A stretch of DNA of 64,000 nucleotides from Nocardiopsis prasina DSM 43845. GTDB taxonomy: Bacteria > Actinomycetota > Actinomycetes > Streptosporangiales > Streptosporangiaceae. Made by a program: the position numbers and the translations under genes. The notes below the pieces were generated by a model. That model searched no databases, was not told where the DNA came from, and was given only the letters and a program-made list of their open reading frames with translations. The stretch spans positions 5,116 through 69,115 of the forward strand of contig NZ_ANAE01000127.1 in assembly GCF_000341265.1 (NCBI RefSeq). Reading direction: 5' to 3'. Shown one piece after another: positions 41,854-51,128 of the stretch. Position 1 is the first letter of the stretch. The number at the start of each line of letters is the position of its first letter.

Positions 41854-42999
41854 TCAGACCCGGTACTCCGAGGCCCGCTCCTCCGCCGCCGCCACCATCC
41901 GGTCCTGCCTTTCACGGACGGCGGGCCGCTCCGGAGCCGCCACCCGGCCCAGTTCGCGGTGCCGACCGTGCCGACTGGCGAGGGTGACCGCCGCCGATCG
42001 GAGCATGCCCAGTTCCTCGCCCTGTTCTGCCAGGGATTCACGGACCCGACGTCGATGGGCGTGCCGTGCCACGAAGTACACGGCGAGCGCGCTCAGGAAC
42101 ACCACCAGCGTCTTGAACAGTACGCCGAGGATGCCCTCCAACAGCGGAGCGTCGAAGAGCCAGTGGACGCCGATCGCCAACAGGAACAGGAGCAGGGCGC
42201 CGGTGGCCCGGCCGGGACTGGGCCGCCAGGCCGAGGCGGCCAGGAGGCCGACCGCGGTACCCGCGATCGCCGACATCGCCCAGTGCGAGCCCAGACCGGT
42301 GAGACCGACCCGCAGGAACAGCGTCTGGAGTACCGAGGCGACCCCGTCCGTGGCCCCCTGCATCATGATCGAGTTGAGCGCGTAGGTGAAGTCCTCGGCG
42401 AGCTGGAAGCCCAACCCCACCAGGGCGCCCATGACGAAACCGTCCACGGGGCCACGCACCACGCGCGCGGCCATCACGGCGATCAGCACCACCCCGGCGG
42501 TCTTGAGCAGCTCCTCGTTGAGCGGTGCGGTCAGGGCCGCGCCCCACGCGGAACCGAACTCGACGCCGCCCAGGCGCGACCACGCGGACATCAGTTGGGT
42601 GTTGGAGAACAGGGACAGACCGATCGCCCCGGTCAGGCCCCAGAGCACCGCGAGGAGCGAGAACGTGAAGCTCGGAGGTCGGACCGGTCGAATCCGGCGC
42701 AGAACCCAGAAGCCGAACACACCCGCCACCGCCAGCACCACGGCGGCGGCCAACGTTTCGGTGGGGAAGACCCACATCGCCCCGAAGAAGTTGGTCAGGG
42801 TGAAGACGAAGCCGCCCAGGCAGAGGAGGGCGAGGCCCAACGTGGCGAACAGCGCCGGAAGGCGCTGGGCTCGGTGTGGTTCGGCGTGCGGGGCGGTCAG
42901 GTGTTCGGTGCCCTCGTGGCCCTGGCCGGATTGCCGGGGGGTGGGGACCTGCCCACTCGCGGTGGACGGGACGTCGGGTTCGGGTCGTGCGTGGCTCAT
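41854..42999 (-). CDS. PrsW-family intramembrane metalloprotease
   Basis: 381 residues with eight or more membrane helices. PrsW-type motifs: NEELLKT (the paired glutamates), EDFTYAL and a late IGVHWLFDA helix. PrsW relatives cut membrane-anchored proteins such as anti-sigma factors. A soluble tail of about 70 residues, rich in R and E, follows. The ATG overlaps the stop of the upstream single-span protein gene, which may be its partner (inference). Confidence 0.85.
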   Translation of the reverse strand: MSHARPEPDVPSTASGQVPTPRQSGQGHEGTEHLTAPHAEPHRAQRLPALFATLGLALLCLGGFVFTLTNFFGAMWVFPTETLAAAVVLAVAGVFGFWVLRRIRPVRPPSFTFSLLAVLWGLTGAIGLSLFSNTQLMSAWSRLGGVEFGSAWGAALTAPLNEELLKTAGVVLIAVMAARVVRGPVDGFVMGALVGLGFQLAEDFTYALNSIMMQGATDGVASVLQTLFLRVGLTGLGSHWAMSAIAGTAVGLLAASAWRPSPGRATGALLLFLLAIGVHWLFDAPLLEGILGVLFKTLVVFLSALAVYFVARHAHRRRVRESLAEQGEELGMLRSAAVTLASRHGRHRELGRVAAPERPAVRERQDRMVAAAEERASEYRV

Positions 43000-43607
43000 G
43001 AGGTCCCTTCCGTGTCCCGGTCGAACCGGATCGACTGGACCGTCCGTTCGGCGTCGGCGAGATCGGCCATGCTGACGTCGGTGCCGACAGCCTGGGTCTC
43101 CACGGCGAAACCGCCGTTCGGAGAGGGGAACACTGTCGCGACTCCGGTGTGCTCCTGGATGTGCAGGTCCCCGGTGAGGCCCTGCGCGCCGCCGTCGGAG
43201 GTGATCGGCTGCGGTTCTCCCAGGGTGGCCGAGGAGTCACTGACCCTGACCGTCTCGCGCATGCCGTCCCAGAGCTCCGAGGCGTCGGCGCGCTCGGACG
43301 GCTCCACCACGCTCATGTGGAGGTTGACCGGTCCCTTGACGAAGCGGAGCTGCTGGCCCAGGGTGCTGGACCCGGTGTCGAGTTCCCAGCCCTCGTCGAA
43401 GGTCACCGACGCCCCGTAGCCCTCGCTCGACCCGAGAGTCACGGCCTGCCCCGGTTCCACCGCCTCGGAGGAGGGCAGCGCCGCGTTCACCAGGGCCCAC
43501 CCTCCCGTCAGGAGCACGACCACCGCGGCCGTGGCCCCCAACGGGACCCAGTTGCTCCGTGGACCTCGTGACCTGGCGTGGCGTAGCTCCGTGCTCTCGT
43601 TCACCAT
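42996..43607 (-). CDS. Membrane-anchored protein of unknown function
   Basis: 203 residues: ~20 polar residues, one membrane helix (about 24-45, VPLGATAAVVVLLTGGWALV), then an extracytoplasmic beta-rich domain (VTFDEGWELDTGSS and on). No family recognised. It is coupled by ATGA overlap to the PrsW-like protease gene, so it could be a substrate or a regulator of that protease. Confidence 0.7.
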   Translation of the reverse strand: MVNESTELRHARSRGPRSNWVPLGATAAVVVLLTGGWALVNAALPSSEAVEPGQAVTLGSSEGYGASVTFDEGWELDTGSSTLGQQLRFVKGPVNLHMSVVEPSERADASELWDGMRETVRVSDSSATLGEPQPITSDGGAQGLTGDLHIQEHTGVATVFPSPNGGFAVETQAVGTDVSMADLADAERTVQSIRFDRDTEGTS

Positions 43608-43711
43608 CGCGCCCCCGTCTCCGCGCTCGTTCCGGTGTTCGCGTCCTGGAGACAGCGAAACACCCACAAAGGTGCCGAACAGAGAAAAGAGGGACACTTG
43701 GCGCAATTTTG

Positions 43712-43725
43712 CGGTGATTTCACCG
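43712..43725. promoter_or_regulatory. Palindrome in divergent spacer
   Basis: CGGTGA-TT-TCACCG, 6-bp arms, in the AT-richer spacer between the membrane-protein gene and the methyltransferase gene. Possible operator. Confidence 0.3.
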
Positions 43726-43896
43726 ACTCTGGGAGTGGTGACGAGACCGCGGGATCCGGTCCCGTCATGGGACCCCGGGTCGACGTGGCCGAAGGTGGCC
43801 CCGATGTCCCGTGGCCACCCCCTTGGCGAAACAAGTCCCCCCGTGATGGGATGCCACCTTCAGCGTGACGACCGAACGGAAGAGCACGGGCGACCG

Positions 43897-44682
43897 ATGC
43901 CGAAGCAGAGCACAGAGCAACTCACCACGGACCGTTTCTCCCTGGTCCACCGCATCCGCTACGCCTTGCGGAACCCGGGCCGGATAGCGCCCCACGTCCT
44001 GCGGTCCGCGCGTGACCTGCGTCTGCGCCTCACACACCGGGACCACGTCTCCTACTACCGCGCGGTGATGGCCTCCGACGCGGCCCGGGACCCGAAGGCG
44101 GCGGTCGGCAGTCGCAACGAGGAGCGCTGGCTCGCCCTGGGCCAGATGCAGTTCGACTACCTGGTCGAGCACGGCCTCAAGCCCAGCCACCGGATGCTCG
44201 ACATCGGTTGCGGCAACCTGAGGGCCGGGTGGCGCTTCATCGACTACCTGGACACCGGCGGCTACTACGGCATCGACATCTCCCCGGACATCCTGATCGC
44301 GGGCAAGAAGGTCCTGGCCGAGCGCGGACTCCAGCCCAAGCTGCCGCACCTGACCCTCACTCAGGACCTGACCTTCGACTTCCTCCCCGACGACTCCTTC
44401 GACGTCGTCCACGCCCACAGCGTGTTCTCGCACTCGCCCGTCGAGGTTATCGACGAGTGCCTGGGCCACGTGGGCCGCGTGCTCGCCCCCGGCGGGTTCT
44501 TCGACTTCACCTTCGACCGCACCGAGGGCACCGAGCACCACGTGCTGCACGAGGACTTCTACTACCGCACGCAGACCCTGGTCGAGCTCGCGGAGAAGCA
44601 CGGGCTGCGGGCCCGCTTCATGGAGGACTGGGAGGAGCGCCCGCACGGACAGTCGAAGATCCGGGTCACCGCGGCGGAGTGA
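43897..44682 (+). CDS. Class I SAM-dependent methyltransferase
   Basis: 261 residues. SAM-binding motif I is MLDIGCGNLRAGWRF; the acidic loop at YYGIDISPDIL and post-motif FDVVHAHSVFSHSP complete the class I fold. An N-terminal helical part of about 75 residues precedes it. No clue to the acceptor; such proteins appear near glycan or lipid genes. It is a single gene with a terminator hairpin 214 nt beyond its stop. Confidence 0.85.
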   Translation: MPKQSTEQLTTDRFSLVHRIRYALRNPGRIAPHVLRSARDLRLRLTHRDHVSYYRAVMASDAARDPKAAVGSRNEERWLALGQMQFDYLVEHGLKPSHRMLDIGCGNLRAGWRFIDYLDTGGYYGIDISPDILIAGKKVLAERGLQPKLPHLTLTQDLTFDFLPDDSFDVVHAHSVFSHSPVEVIDECLGHVGRVLAPGGFFDFTFDRTEGTEHHVLHEDFYYRTQTLVELAEKHGLRARFMEDWEERPHGQSKIRVTAAE

Positions 44683-44895
44683 CCCACGGGGTCGACTTCT
44701 CGCCTCCCGGGCAGGGTGAGTACGAACTCCCTCTGCCTCAACGCCTTCGACACCCCTCCGGAGCGACAGGGGGACGTCAGCCGTGTGGTGCGGTCCCGGA
44801 CCGCCGATTCTCCTCCCCTCCTTTTCGAGAAGGCGGGCGAGCCCGTCGGCGGCCCCGCCCCGGATCTGCGTGGCAGCCTGATGAGCCTGATTCTC

Positions 44896-44924
44896 AAGGG
44901 AACCCGTGTGAAACGGGTCCCCTT
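44896..44924 (+). terminator. Hairpin terminator after methyltransferase gene
   Basis: 12-bp stem (44896-44907 with 44913-44924, one G-T pair), 5-nt loop, followed by a T-rich stretch (CTGTCTGTATT). Confidence 0.65.
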
Positions 44925-44952
44925 CTGTCTGTATTCACTAACTAGGGGCGTT

Positions 44953-45066
44953 ATGGCTAGATTGTCATTCGCATTCCGAATTCCCGCCCAAGCGGAAACC
45001 GGCGTTCCGTGCGAAATCACCCTGGACGAACTCAGTGTGCGGCATCAGGCAAATCCCCGGGGCTAG
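44953..45066 (+). CDS. Small AT-rich open frame, 37 codons
   Basis: A short frame starting ATG with an AGGGGCG site 4 nt before it, inside an unusually AT-rich patch. It ends at a TAG that shares the CTAG palindrome with the stop of the convergent WGR gene. Codons such as AGA, TTG, TCA and GCA are rare in this genome. The peptide has one Cys and an acidic stretch ITLDEL. No family known. It may be a small peptide of foreign origin, or just non-coding. Confidence 0.3.
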   Translation: MARLSFAFRIPAQAETGVPCEITLDELSVRHQANPRG

Positions 45067-46496
45067 CTCAGGCGGCGGATGTCGCCTCTGACGCGGTAGA
45101 AGCCCCCGCTGCCCGAGGTCAGCACCTCGTTCACGACGTAGCGGGCCCCCGCGTGACGGATGTCCTTGGGGAACTGCACCCGCAGGGACGGGTCGTAGCC
45201 GTGGGAGACCACACGGACCCGCAGGCGGCCGCCCTCGTCCACACACTCGACGATGATCCCGTCGGTGTCGGTGAGCTCGCTGCTCCGCACGGTCTCCAGC
45301 TCGGTGGCGGGGGTGACCGCGTCCCAGGAAGGGGCCTTGACGCTGACCGGCTCCGGGACCGTGCCCCGCTCCGCGGCCAGGATCGCCTCCTCGGAGGCGT
45401 CGACGCAGGCCAGGGATCCGTCGGTGGTGACGATGTACAGCCGGTCCTGGTGGAACTGCATCGAGTAGGCCGAGCCGCAGCCGGTGGCCAGCTTCCACAG
45501 GCGGCGCCCGTCCCTGGAGAAGCAGTAGACGGAGGAGTGGTTGTCACCCGCGAACACGTAACGCCCGTCCGGGGAGGCCGCGCAGGAGAAGACCGCCCCG
45601 TCACAGCGGTACGTGGAACGGTGTACGCCGTCCTTGCCGATGCGGTCCACGGAGTTGTGGGCCGTGGCGGCGAAGACCTCGTCGCCCTCCTGCCAGCCGA
45701 ACAGCACCGCGCCGCTGGTCGGCACCGACCAGCGTTCGTTCCCGGTGCCCGCGTCGTACATGGTGACGCCCCGGGAGTGCCCGTGGTAGACGCCCGACTC
45801 GTCGTGGCGGACCATCCACGCGGCGTTGCCCGCGCTGCGCCGGGACCACTGGAACTCGTCCTCGTGGTCGATCACGGTGATCTGACCGGCGACGTCGGAG
45901 ACACCGAGCACGCCGTCGTGGATGTCCAGCCAGAAGATGTCGACGTCCTCGGCGATCTCGTACGCCACGTGCGGGATCTTCGCGCCCAGGTCGTAGACCT
46001 TGCCGTCGTCGCATCCCGCGTAGATCCAGAAGTCGTCGGCCACGATGCACTTGACGCCGTCCGGGAGTCCGTAACGGGCGGTGACGGTGCCCTGGTGGGA
46101 CAGGGTGTACACGTCCCCGCGCTCGTTGCCGACCCAGCAGCGCTCGTCGTCGACGAAGATGCCGAAGGCGGGGCTGCCCGAACGGAACCGCCACAGGACC
46201 GGTGCCAGGTTGGCGGTCGACCGCTGGCTGACGATCGTCCGCCTGGTCACCGCGCGCCGCTTGCGGACCCCGGCCACGGCGGGCTCGTACCCCTTGCGCC
46301 TCTTCTCGGCGACCTTCCTCGCCGCCGTCGCCTCGGCCCTGGCGACGGTGGTGTGGCTCGCGGTGCGCGCCTGTCCGGGTTCCCCGATCCGTCCGTAGCG
46401 GATGGTGACGTCGGTGCCGTCCACGGTCACCTCGTAGAACTTGTGCGCGCCGCCGCCCTCTTCCGAGAGCTCCAGGTAGGTGCGGGTACTGGTCAT
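45063..46496 (-). CDS. WGR-domain protein with C-terminal beta-propeller
   Basis: 477 residues. Residues ~5-80 are a WGR domain (YYEVTV-like, here KFYEVTVDG, and IRYGRIGEPGQ) as found in PARPs and MolR. A basic linker (VRKRRAVTRRTIV) leads to a WD40/PQQ-like propeller of about 350 residues with repeated W and DG turns. WGR domains bind nucleic-acid ends or partner proteins. No enzyme domain is seen. It is a single gene. Confidence 0.85.
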   Translation of the reverse strand: MTSTRTYLELSEEGGGAHKFYEVTVDGTDVTIRYGRIGEPGQARTASHTTVARAEATAARKVAEKRRKGYEPAVAGVRKRRAVTRRTIVSQRSTANLAPVLWRFRSGSPAFGIFVDDERCWVGNERGDVYTLSHQGTVTARYGLPDGVKCIVADDFWIYAGCDDGKVYDLGAKIPHVAYEIAEDVDIFWLDIHDGVLGVSDVAGQITVIDHEDEFQWSRRSAGNAAWMVRHDESGVYHGHSRGVTMYDAGTGNERWSVPTSGAVLFGWQEGDEVFAATAHNSVDRIGKDGVHRSTYRCDGAVFSCAASPDGRYVFAGDNHSSVYCFSRDGRRLWKLATGCGSAYSMQFHQDRLYIVTTDGSLACVDASEEAILAAERGTVPEPVSVKAPSWDAVTPATELETVRSSELTDTDGIIVECVDEGGRLRVRVVSHGYDPSLRVQFPKDIRHAGARYVVNEVLTSGSGGFYRVRGDIRRLS

Positions 46497-47043
46497 GGGA
46501 CGCCCTTCGACGATCGGGTTCCGGGCACACGCGGGGGAGACGGGTGCCAGGCAGGGGTGGGGAGGGGTACCTGCCTCCGGGAGGAGGCCGTGTCGACTGG
46601 TTCGAAACTATCGGCGGGTGCCGACATTTCCGGTGCCTCCTGGACCCTGACCGTCGGCGAGACGGGCATCGCTCCGCCGTCTCACCCCACGGTGTCGGCG
46701 AGTACCCGGGCCGGGTCCATCGACGATGAAGCACCGTTCGGCGTCCGCCCGCGCGCCGAACCCACCGGGGCCGGCGGCGCGCGCTCCCCAGGGGTCTGTC
46801 ACCCGCGCGGACGGCCCTGCCTCATGGCGATCCCCTCGTCGCGTGGCGGTTCGGGGCGTTTCCCCGACGGGCAGTGGCATCGGAAGCCCCGGACACGCGG
46901 GACCGGTCCGTCGACACCCTCACCGACCTGGCGGAGGTCCTGGCCCCGTGACCAGGCTTCGCACGCTGACGGAGTCCGATTCTTCGAGAATCCAGCTTGT
47001 GTAAAACCGAACTTCGGCAAGCGCTGGGTGCTAGCTTCCCAAC
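46497..47043. other. Intergenic region, no gene seen
   Basis: 547 nt between divergent genes. No convincing coding frame. A GATAGT hexamer about 120 nt ahead of the WGR gene on the minus strand, and TAGCTT 7 nt before the ATG at 47044, are possible -10 elements; the latter would give a leaderless mRNA. Confidence 0.5.
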
Positions 47044-47784
47044 ATGGACACGCCTCGACACCTCACGGTCCTTCGCGAGAGCGGCACTCTCCTGGCCGAC
47101 GCCGCCGAGGGCAGGCCGCACGCGCACGTGCCCACCTGCCCCGAGTGGAACGTCTCCGACCTGGTCTGGCACGTCGGCGAGACCCACCACTTCTGGAGGT
47201 CCGTCGCCTCCGGGGAGATCCGGGACCCCGACGACGGGTACGTACAGCCGGAGCGTCCCGAGGACGAGGAGCTCCTGGACTGGTACCGGGAGGGGTTGGC
47301 CGAGACCCTCACCGCCCTCACCGCGCTGGACCCCGAGGAACCGCGCTGGACCTGGTCCCCGCAGAAGAACGGCGCCTTCATCCACAGACGCATGGCCCAG
47401 GAGACCGCCGTGCACGCGTGGGACATGCTCAACGCGATCGGAGGCCCCGCGCGGCTTCCCGCCGACGTGGCCTCGGACGGCGTGGACGAGTTCCTCACCT
47501 TCTTCCTCGGGCTGGCCGAGATGCTGGACCTGCCCCGGGAACCGGTCGGCCCGATCGGCGCGGTGCTGCTGACCGCCACCGACGTCGACCGCTCCTGGTC
47601 GGTGGACCACACCGGCCAGCACTGGCGGGTCATCCAGGGCGTGACCCGGGCCAACACCACGGTGGAGGGCGCCGCCTCCGACCTGCTGCTCACCCTGTGG
47701 CGACGCGCCGATCCCGATTCACTGCGGATCACCGGCGACGAGCAGGGCTTCGCCCGGTTCCTCAAGGTCGCCGAGACCGAGTGA
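47044..47784 (+). CDS. Mycothiol-dependent maleylpyruvate isomerase family (DinB-like) protein
   Basis: 246 residues. N-terminal DinB/MDMPI four-helix bundle with metal-ligand histidines in DLVWHVGETHHFW and AQETAVHAWDML, then a C-terminal alpha/beta domain of the SCP2-like type. Family members use mycothiol and divalent metal in isomerase or transferase reactions. PEWNVSDLVWHVG is the usual family start motif. ATG with no clear Shine-Dalgarno, so it is probably leaderless. Confidence 0.88.
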   Translation: MDTPRHLTVLRESGTLLADAAEGRPHAHVPTCPEWNVSDLVWHVGETHHFWRSVASGEIRDPDDGYVQPERPEDEELLDWYREGLAETLTALTALDPEEPRWTWSPQKNGAFIHRRMAQETAVHAWDMLNAIGGPARLPADVASDGVDEFLTFFLGLAEMLDLPREPVGPIGAVLLTATDVDRSWSVDHTGQHWRVIQGVTRANTTVEGAASDLLLTLWRRADPDSLRITGDEQGFARFLKVAETE

Positions 47785-47888
47785 CCCGAGGCGACGTCCG
47801 CGGGCCGCGTGCCACGTGCTCCGGGGACGGAGCGGCGCACGAAGAAACTGCGTGTCCCGACGGGGCGGGGGGTGTTAGTTTCACAGCC

Positions 47889-48863
47889 ATGTTGGACAGG
47901 CCCGTTGACTTCGACGAACACCAGATCAAGGACGCCCTGGCGGACTGGGGCATCCACGCGCAGGTGCTGACGCACGTCCCCCTGGGGTTCGGCGACCACC
48001 ACTGGAGCGCCACCGACACCTCCGGTCGGCGCTGGTTCCTCACGCTGGCCGACCTCGCACACAAGCCCTTCCTCGGCGGCGACCCCGACACCGCCCTGCG
48101 CAACCTGCGCCGGGACATGGACACCGCCGCGGACCTGCACGACGTGCACGGGCTCGGTTTCGTCGTGGCCCCGCTCCGCTCCACCGAGGGTGTCACCGCC
48201 CTGAGGATCGGCGACCGCTACGCGCTCAGCGTCTTCCCGCACATGGAGGGCACCCCCGGCGACTTCGGGCAGCGGCTCACGCCCGAACAGCGGGCCCGGG
48301 TCCTGGACACGCTCGCCCGTCTGCACGGGCGCACCCCGCCCTCCGACGTCCGGGCCACCCCGCCGACCCTGGACGGAGCCGACCGGCTGGCCGGGCTCAC
48401 CACCGCCCCCGAGGGCATCGGCGACCACGGCCCCTTCGCGGGGCCCACCGCCGAACTGCTCTCCACCCACGGCGCCGTCCTGCGGGAGCGTCTGGACGAG
48501 TTCGGTCACCGAGCCGCCGAGGTCGACGACGCGCGGGCGGTCACCACCCACGGCGAACCGCACCCGGGCAACCTGCTGTGGCGAGGGTCCGGTCCGTTGC
48601 TCGTCGACTGGGACACCGTGGGCCTGGCCGTCCCCGAGCGCGACCTGTGGCTGGTCACCGACGACCCCGACGAACTCGCCCGCTACGCCGGGGCCACCGG
48701 GCACCGGCCCGACCCCGCGCTCCTGACCCTGTACCGACTGCGCTGGGACCTCCAGGACGCCGTGGAGTTCGTCGACTGGTTCGCCGCCCCGCACCTGCGC
48801 GGCCCCGACACCGAGCAGGCCTGGCGGGACCTCGGCGCGATCCTGCGCCGTCTGGAGCTCTGA
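47889..48863 (+). CDS. Aminoglycoside-phosphotransferase-family kinase
   Basis: 324 residues of the APH/choline kinase fold. The catalytic loop THGEPHPGNLLW carries the Asp replaced by Glu (normally HGDxHxGN), while the metal-binding DFG-like LLVDWDTVG is present. Such HGE variants occur among antibiotic and sugar kinases. No drug target can be named from sequence. It begins with ATG without a ribosome site; TTAGTT lies 8 nt before, so it may be leaderless. Confidence 0.83.
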   Translation: MLDRPVDFDEHQIKDALADWGIHAQVLTHVPLGFGDHHWSATDTSGRRWFLTLADLAHKPFLGGDPDTALRNLRRDMDTAADLHDVHGLGFVVAPLRSTEGVTALRIGDRYALSVFPHMEGTPGDFGQRLTPEQRARVLDTLARLHGRTPPSDVRATPPTLDGADRLAGLTTAPEGIGDHGPFAGPTAELLSTHGAVLRERLDEFGHRAAEVDDARAVTTHGEPHPGNLLWRGSGPLLVDWDTVGLAVPERDLWLVTDDPDELARYAGATGHRPDPALLTLYRLRWDLQDAVEFVDWFAAPHLRGPDTEQAWRDLGAILRRLEL

Positions 48864-48882
48864 GCCGGGGACGGGCCCGGGC

Positions 48883-50355
48883 TCAGCCGTTGACCAGCGG
48901 CACGAACACCCGCAGTGCCCCCGGGCGCTTGCGGAAGACCACCTCGGGCGATCCCTCCACGACCTCGCCGTCCACGGCCAGCAGCCGGGGCTCGTCCGGA
49001 ATGGACAGGGTCAGCGACTCGGTCAGCCGCTCCGTGTAGCCCGCCCCGGACACCGTCCGGGCGAACAGCACGTCCGCCAGGGCACGCAGTCGGGGGAAGG
49101 GCGAGCGCGCGCGCAGCACCCGCACGTCCAACCGTCCGTCGTCCAGGCTCTCCCGCAGACCCGGAACCCGGGCGTGCGTCCGGTACCGGCAGTTGCCCAC
49201 GAACGCCCACCACACCTTCACAGGGCGTCCGTCCACCAGCGCCGGGGTGGGCTGGACCTCCCGCAGGTCGCGCCAGAGAGCGAGTGCGAAGGCGGGCCAT
49301 TTGCCGATCCGGTCCGCCCAGCGGTCGCGCTCCTCCACCATGCGCGGGTACGACCCGAACGACGACGTGTTGAGGAAGACGCGCCCGTCGACCTCGCCCA
49401 CGTCCACCCGGGCCAGCCGAGCGCCCTGATAGGCCCGCAGGGCGATCTCCACCGAGGTCAGTCCCAGGGTGCGGGCGAAGTTGTTGAGGGTACCGTCCGG
49501 CAGCACCAGCAGCGGCCGGTCGTGGGTGAGCGCCGCCGTGGCCCCGGCGTTGACGGTCCCGTCGCCGCCCGCCACCGCGAGCACCTCGCAGTCGCGGGCC
49601 GCCCCGTCCATCACCGCGGCGACGTCGTCGTCGGCGGAGAGCGGAACGATCCGTGCCAGGGGCAGTTGGCGGGCCACCCTGGTGGTGGTGTCGGCGGTGG
49701 TCAGCGTGGGCACCCCGGTGTCGCCGCCGCGAGGGTTGACCACGACGGTCACCCCCGAGCCCTCCGGGTCCACGTCCGCCTCTCCGGCGGGGGCGGTGCT
49801 CGCGCCGAAGACGAGTTCGGGGCGGGGCGGGAGGAGCGTGCGGGCGAGCAGAGCCGAGGCGGCGCCGACCGCGACCCCGCCGAGCACGTCACCCGGGTAG
49901 TGGACCCCGCTGTGCACGCGGGAGAAGCCCACGGCGCCCGCCATGGCGGACACCAGCACCGACAGCGGCAGCGGGGCGTCGGACAGGACACCGCCCGCGT
50001 AGCCCACCGCGGCGGCGGTGTGACCGGAGGGGAAGGAGGAGCTGGCATAGGTGCGGTAGGGGACGCGGGCGGTCGGCACCGCGGAACTGTCCGGGCGGGA
50101 ACGCCGCGCCAGGTACTTGACCGCGGTGGCGCCCGCGTTGGCGAGCCCGGCGGCGACGATCGCCCGCAGCGCGGTGCGGCGCAGGCGTGGGCCGCCGGTG
50201 ACCGCGAGTGTGGCGGAGACCAGGACCCACGGCGCCATGTTGTCCGTGCTCTGCACGAACTTCGGCGTGTAGCCGTCCAGGAAGGGGGTGCCCACTCGGG
50301 TCACACGATCGTAGACGCGCTGGTCGATGCGTTGGAGTCGAGGGAGCAGTCTCAT
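48883..50355 (-). CDS. PAP2 phosphatase - diacylglycerol kinase fusion
   Basis: 490 residues. Residues ~1-190 form a PAP2 membrane phosphatase: KYLARRSRPDSS, SFPSGHTAAAVG and SRVHSGVHYPGDVLGG are motifs 1-3. From ~205 a DAGK/LCB-kinase domain follows (VTVVVNPRGGD, AVAGGDGTVNAGA, LPDGTLNNFARTLG). Both activities act on lipid (poly)phosphates or DAG, so the protein may make and remove a lipid phosphate at the membrane. The start is the ATG at 50355. Confidence 0.9.
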   Translation of the reverse strand: MRLLPRLQRIDQRVYDRVTRVGTPFLDGYTPKFVQSTDNMAPWVLVSATLAVTGGPRLRRTALRAIVAAGLANAGATAVKYLARRSRPDSSAVPTARVPYRTYASSSFPSGHTAAAVGYAGGVLSDAPLPLSVLVSAMAGAVGFSRVHSGVHYPGDVLGGVAVGAASALLARTLLPPRPELVFGASTAPAGEADVDPEGSGVTVVVNPRGGDTGVPTLTTADTTTRVARQLPLARIVPLSADDDVAAVMDGAARDCEVLAVAGGDGTVNAGATAALTHDRPLLVLPDGTLNNFARTLGLTSVEIALRAYQGARLARVDVGEVDGRVFLNTSSFGSYPRMVEERDRWADRIGKWPAFALALWRDLREVQPTPALVDGRPVKVWWAFVGNCRYRTHARVPGLRESLDDGRLDVRVLRARSPFPRLRALADVLFARTVSGAGYTERLTESLTLSIPDEPRLLAVDGEVVEGSPEVVFRKRPGALRVFVPLVNG

Positions 50356-50671
50356 GGGGCCAGCCTGGTGGCTACCGGATGAGTTGTCCATAAGGCGCGC
50401 TTCGCCCCGAGAAGCGGCCGGAAGGGAGACGGTGCTCGGGGGCGACGACTGGGGAAGGGCCGTCGCCCCCGAGCGCCACGGCTCAGTGGTTCGCACCACC
50501 GGAACTCCGTGGACCTGTTCTGAGGTTAGCCTGTCCTGTTCGGCTTGGGGTGGGATCCCCGTCACTGTGCGGGGTCGTCCCTGGGTGGCCGGTTCCGGCC
50601 CGGTGTAAGACGTTTCGGAGGGGGCGAGGGAGAGTAGGTCTTCGGGCGTTCCCCCCTGAGGAAAGGCGCCC
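50356..50671. other. Intergenic region with possible iron box
   Basis: 316 nt between divergent genes. No gene seen. It contains the IdeR-like site described separately, and an ATCCCC-N11-GGGGT inverted repeat. Confidence 0.5.
50521..50539. promoter_or_regulatory. Candidate IdeR/DtxR iron box
   Basis: TGAGGTTAGCCTGTCCTGT matches the 19-bp DtxR/IdeR box (TTAGGTTAGSCTAACCTAA) at 15 positions, with the left half-site near perfect. It lies ~130 nt before the small gene at 50672 and ~165 nt before the PAP2-DAGK gene. Confidence 0.4.
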
Positions 50672-50995
50672 ATGTCCACCACTGAGACCCCCGACCCGAT
50701 CCACGTCGTGGTCCTGCACTCCGAGCAGCCGCTCACCGTCGACCTCTCCGAACTCCACCCCGACTGCCGGGTCACCGTGCTCACGGACGGAGCCCCGGGT
50801 GCGGCCAGTGAGGGGATCGAACCCCCGGATGTTGTGTCCATGCCCCGTTCCGAATGGGCCGACCAGCTCGCCCGCTGGGCGCGTGGCGGCGAGGTGGACG
50901 TCGTCACCAGGGACGAGACCTGCCAGGACGTGTGCGCCGACCTGCGTTCCGGGCTCGGGCTGGACCCTCGTCCCGCGGCGTCCGCCGACCACTGA
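50672..50995 (+). CDS. Hypothetical small acidic protein
   Basis: 107 residues, no family recognised. Strands IHVVVLHSEQPLTVDLSE and VTVLTDGAPG suggest a small alpha/beta fold. Two cysteines stand near the C-terminus (ETCQDVCADL, a CxxxC). No signal peptide. GAGGAAAGG before the ATG is a strong ribosome site, so the gene is likely real. It precedes the PQQ-like propeller gene by 133 nt. Confidence 0.65.
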   Translation: MSTTETPDPIHVVVLHSEQPLTVDLSELHPDCRVTVLTDGAPGAASEGIEPPDVVSMPRSEWADQLARWARGGEVDVVTRDETCQDVCADLRSGLGLDPRPAASADH

Positions 50996-51128
50996 ACCCG
51001 CTCCTGCCACGGGGCTTCGGGCCCCTTCGAGTGGCCCCTCCCGCCGCTGCCAGGTTGTCGTTCGCACGACGGGCCGTCGGGGTGCGGACACACGAGGGGG
51101 CTGTCGCGGGCGGGGAGGGGCGGGGCGA

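Noticed and set aside
45009-48863. A 1,284-codon frame running through the WGR gene, the spacer and the APH-like gene
   Set aside because: Only its last 324 codons are a real gene (start at 47889); the rest is antisense or intergenic.
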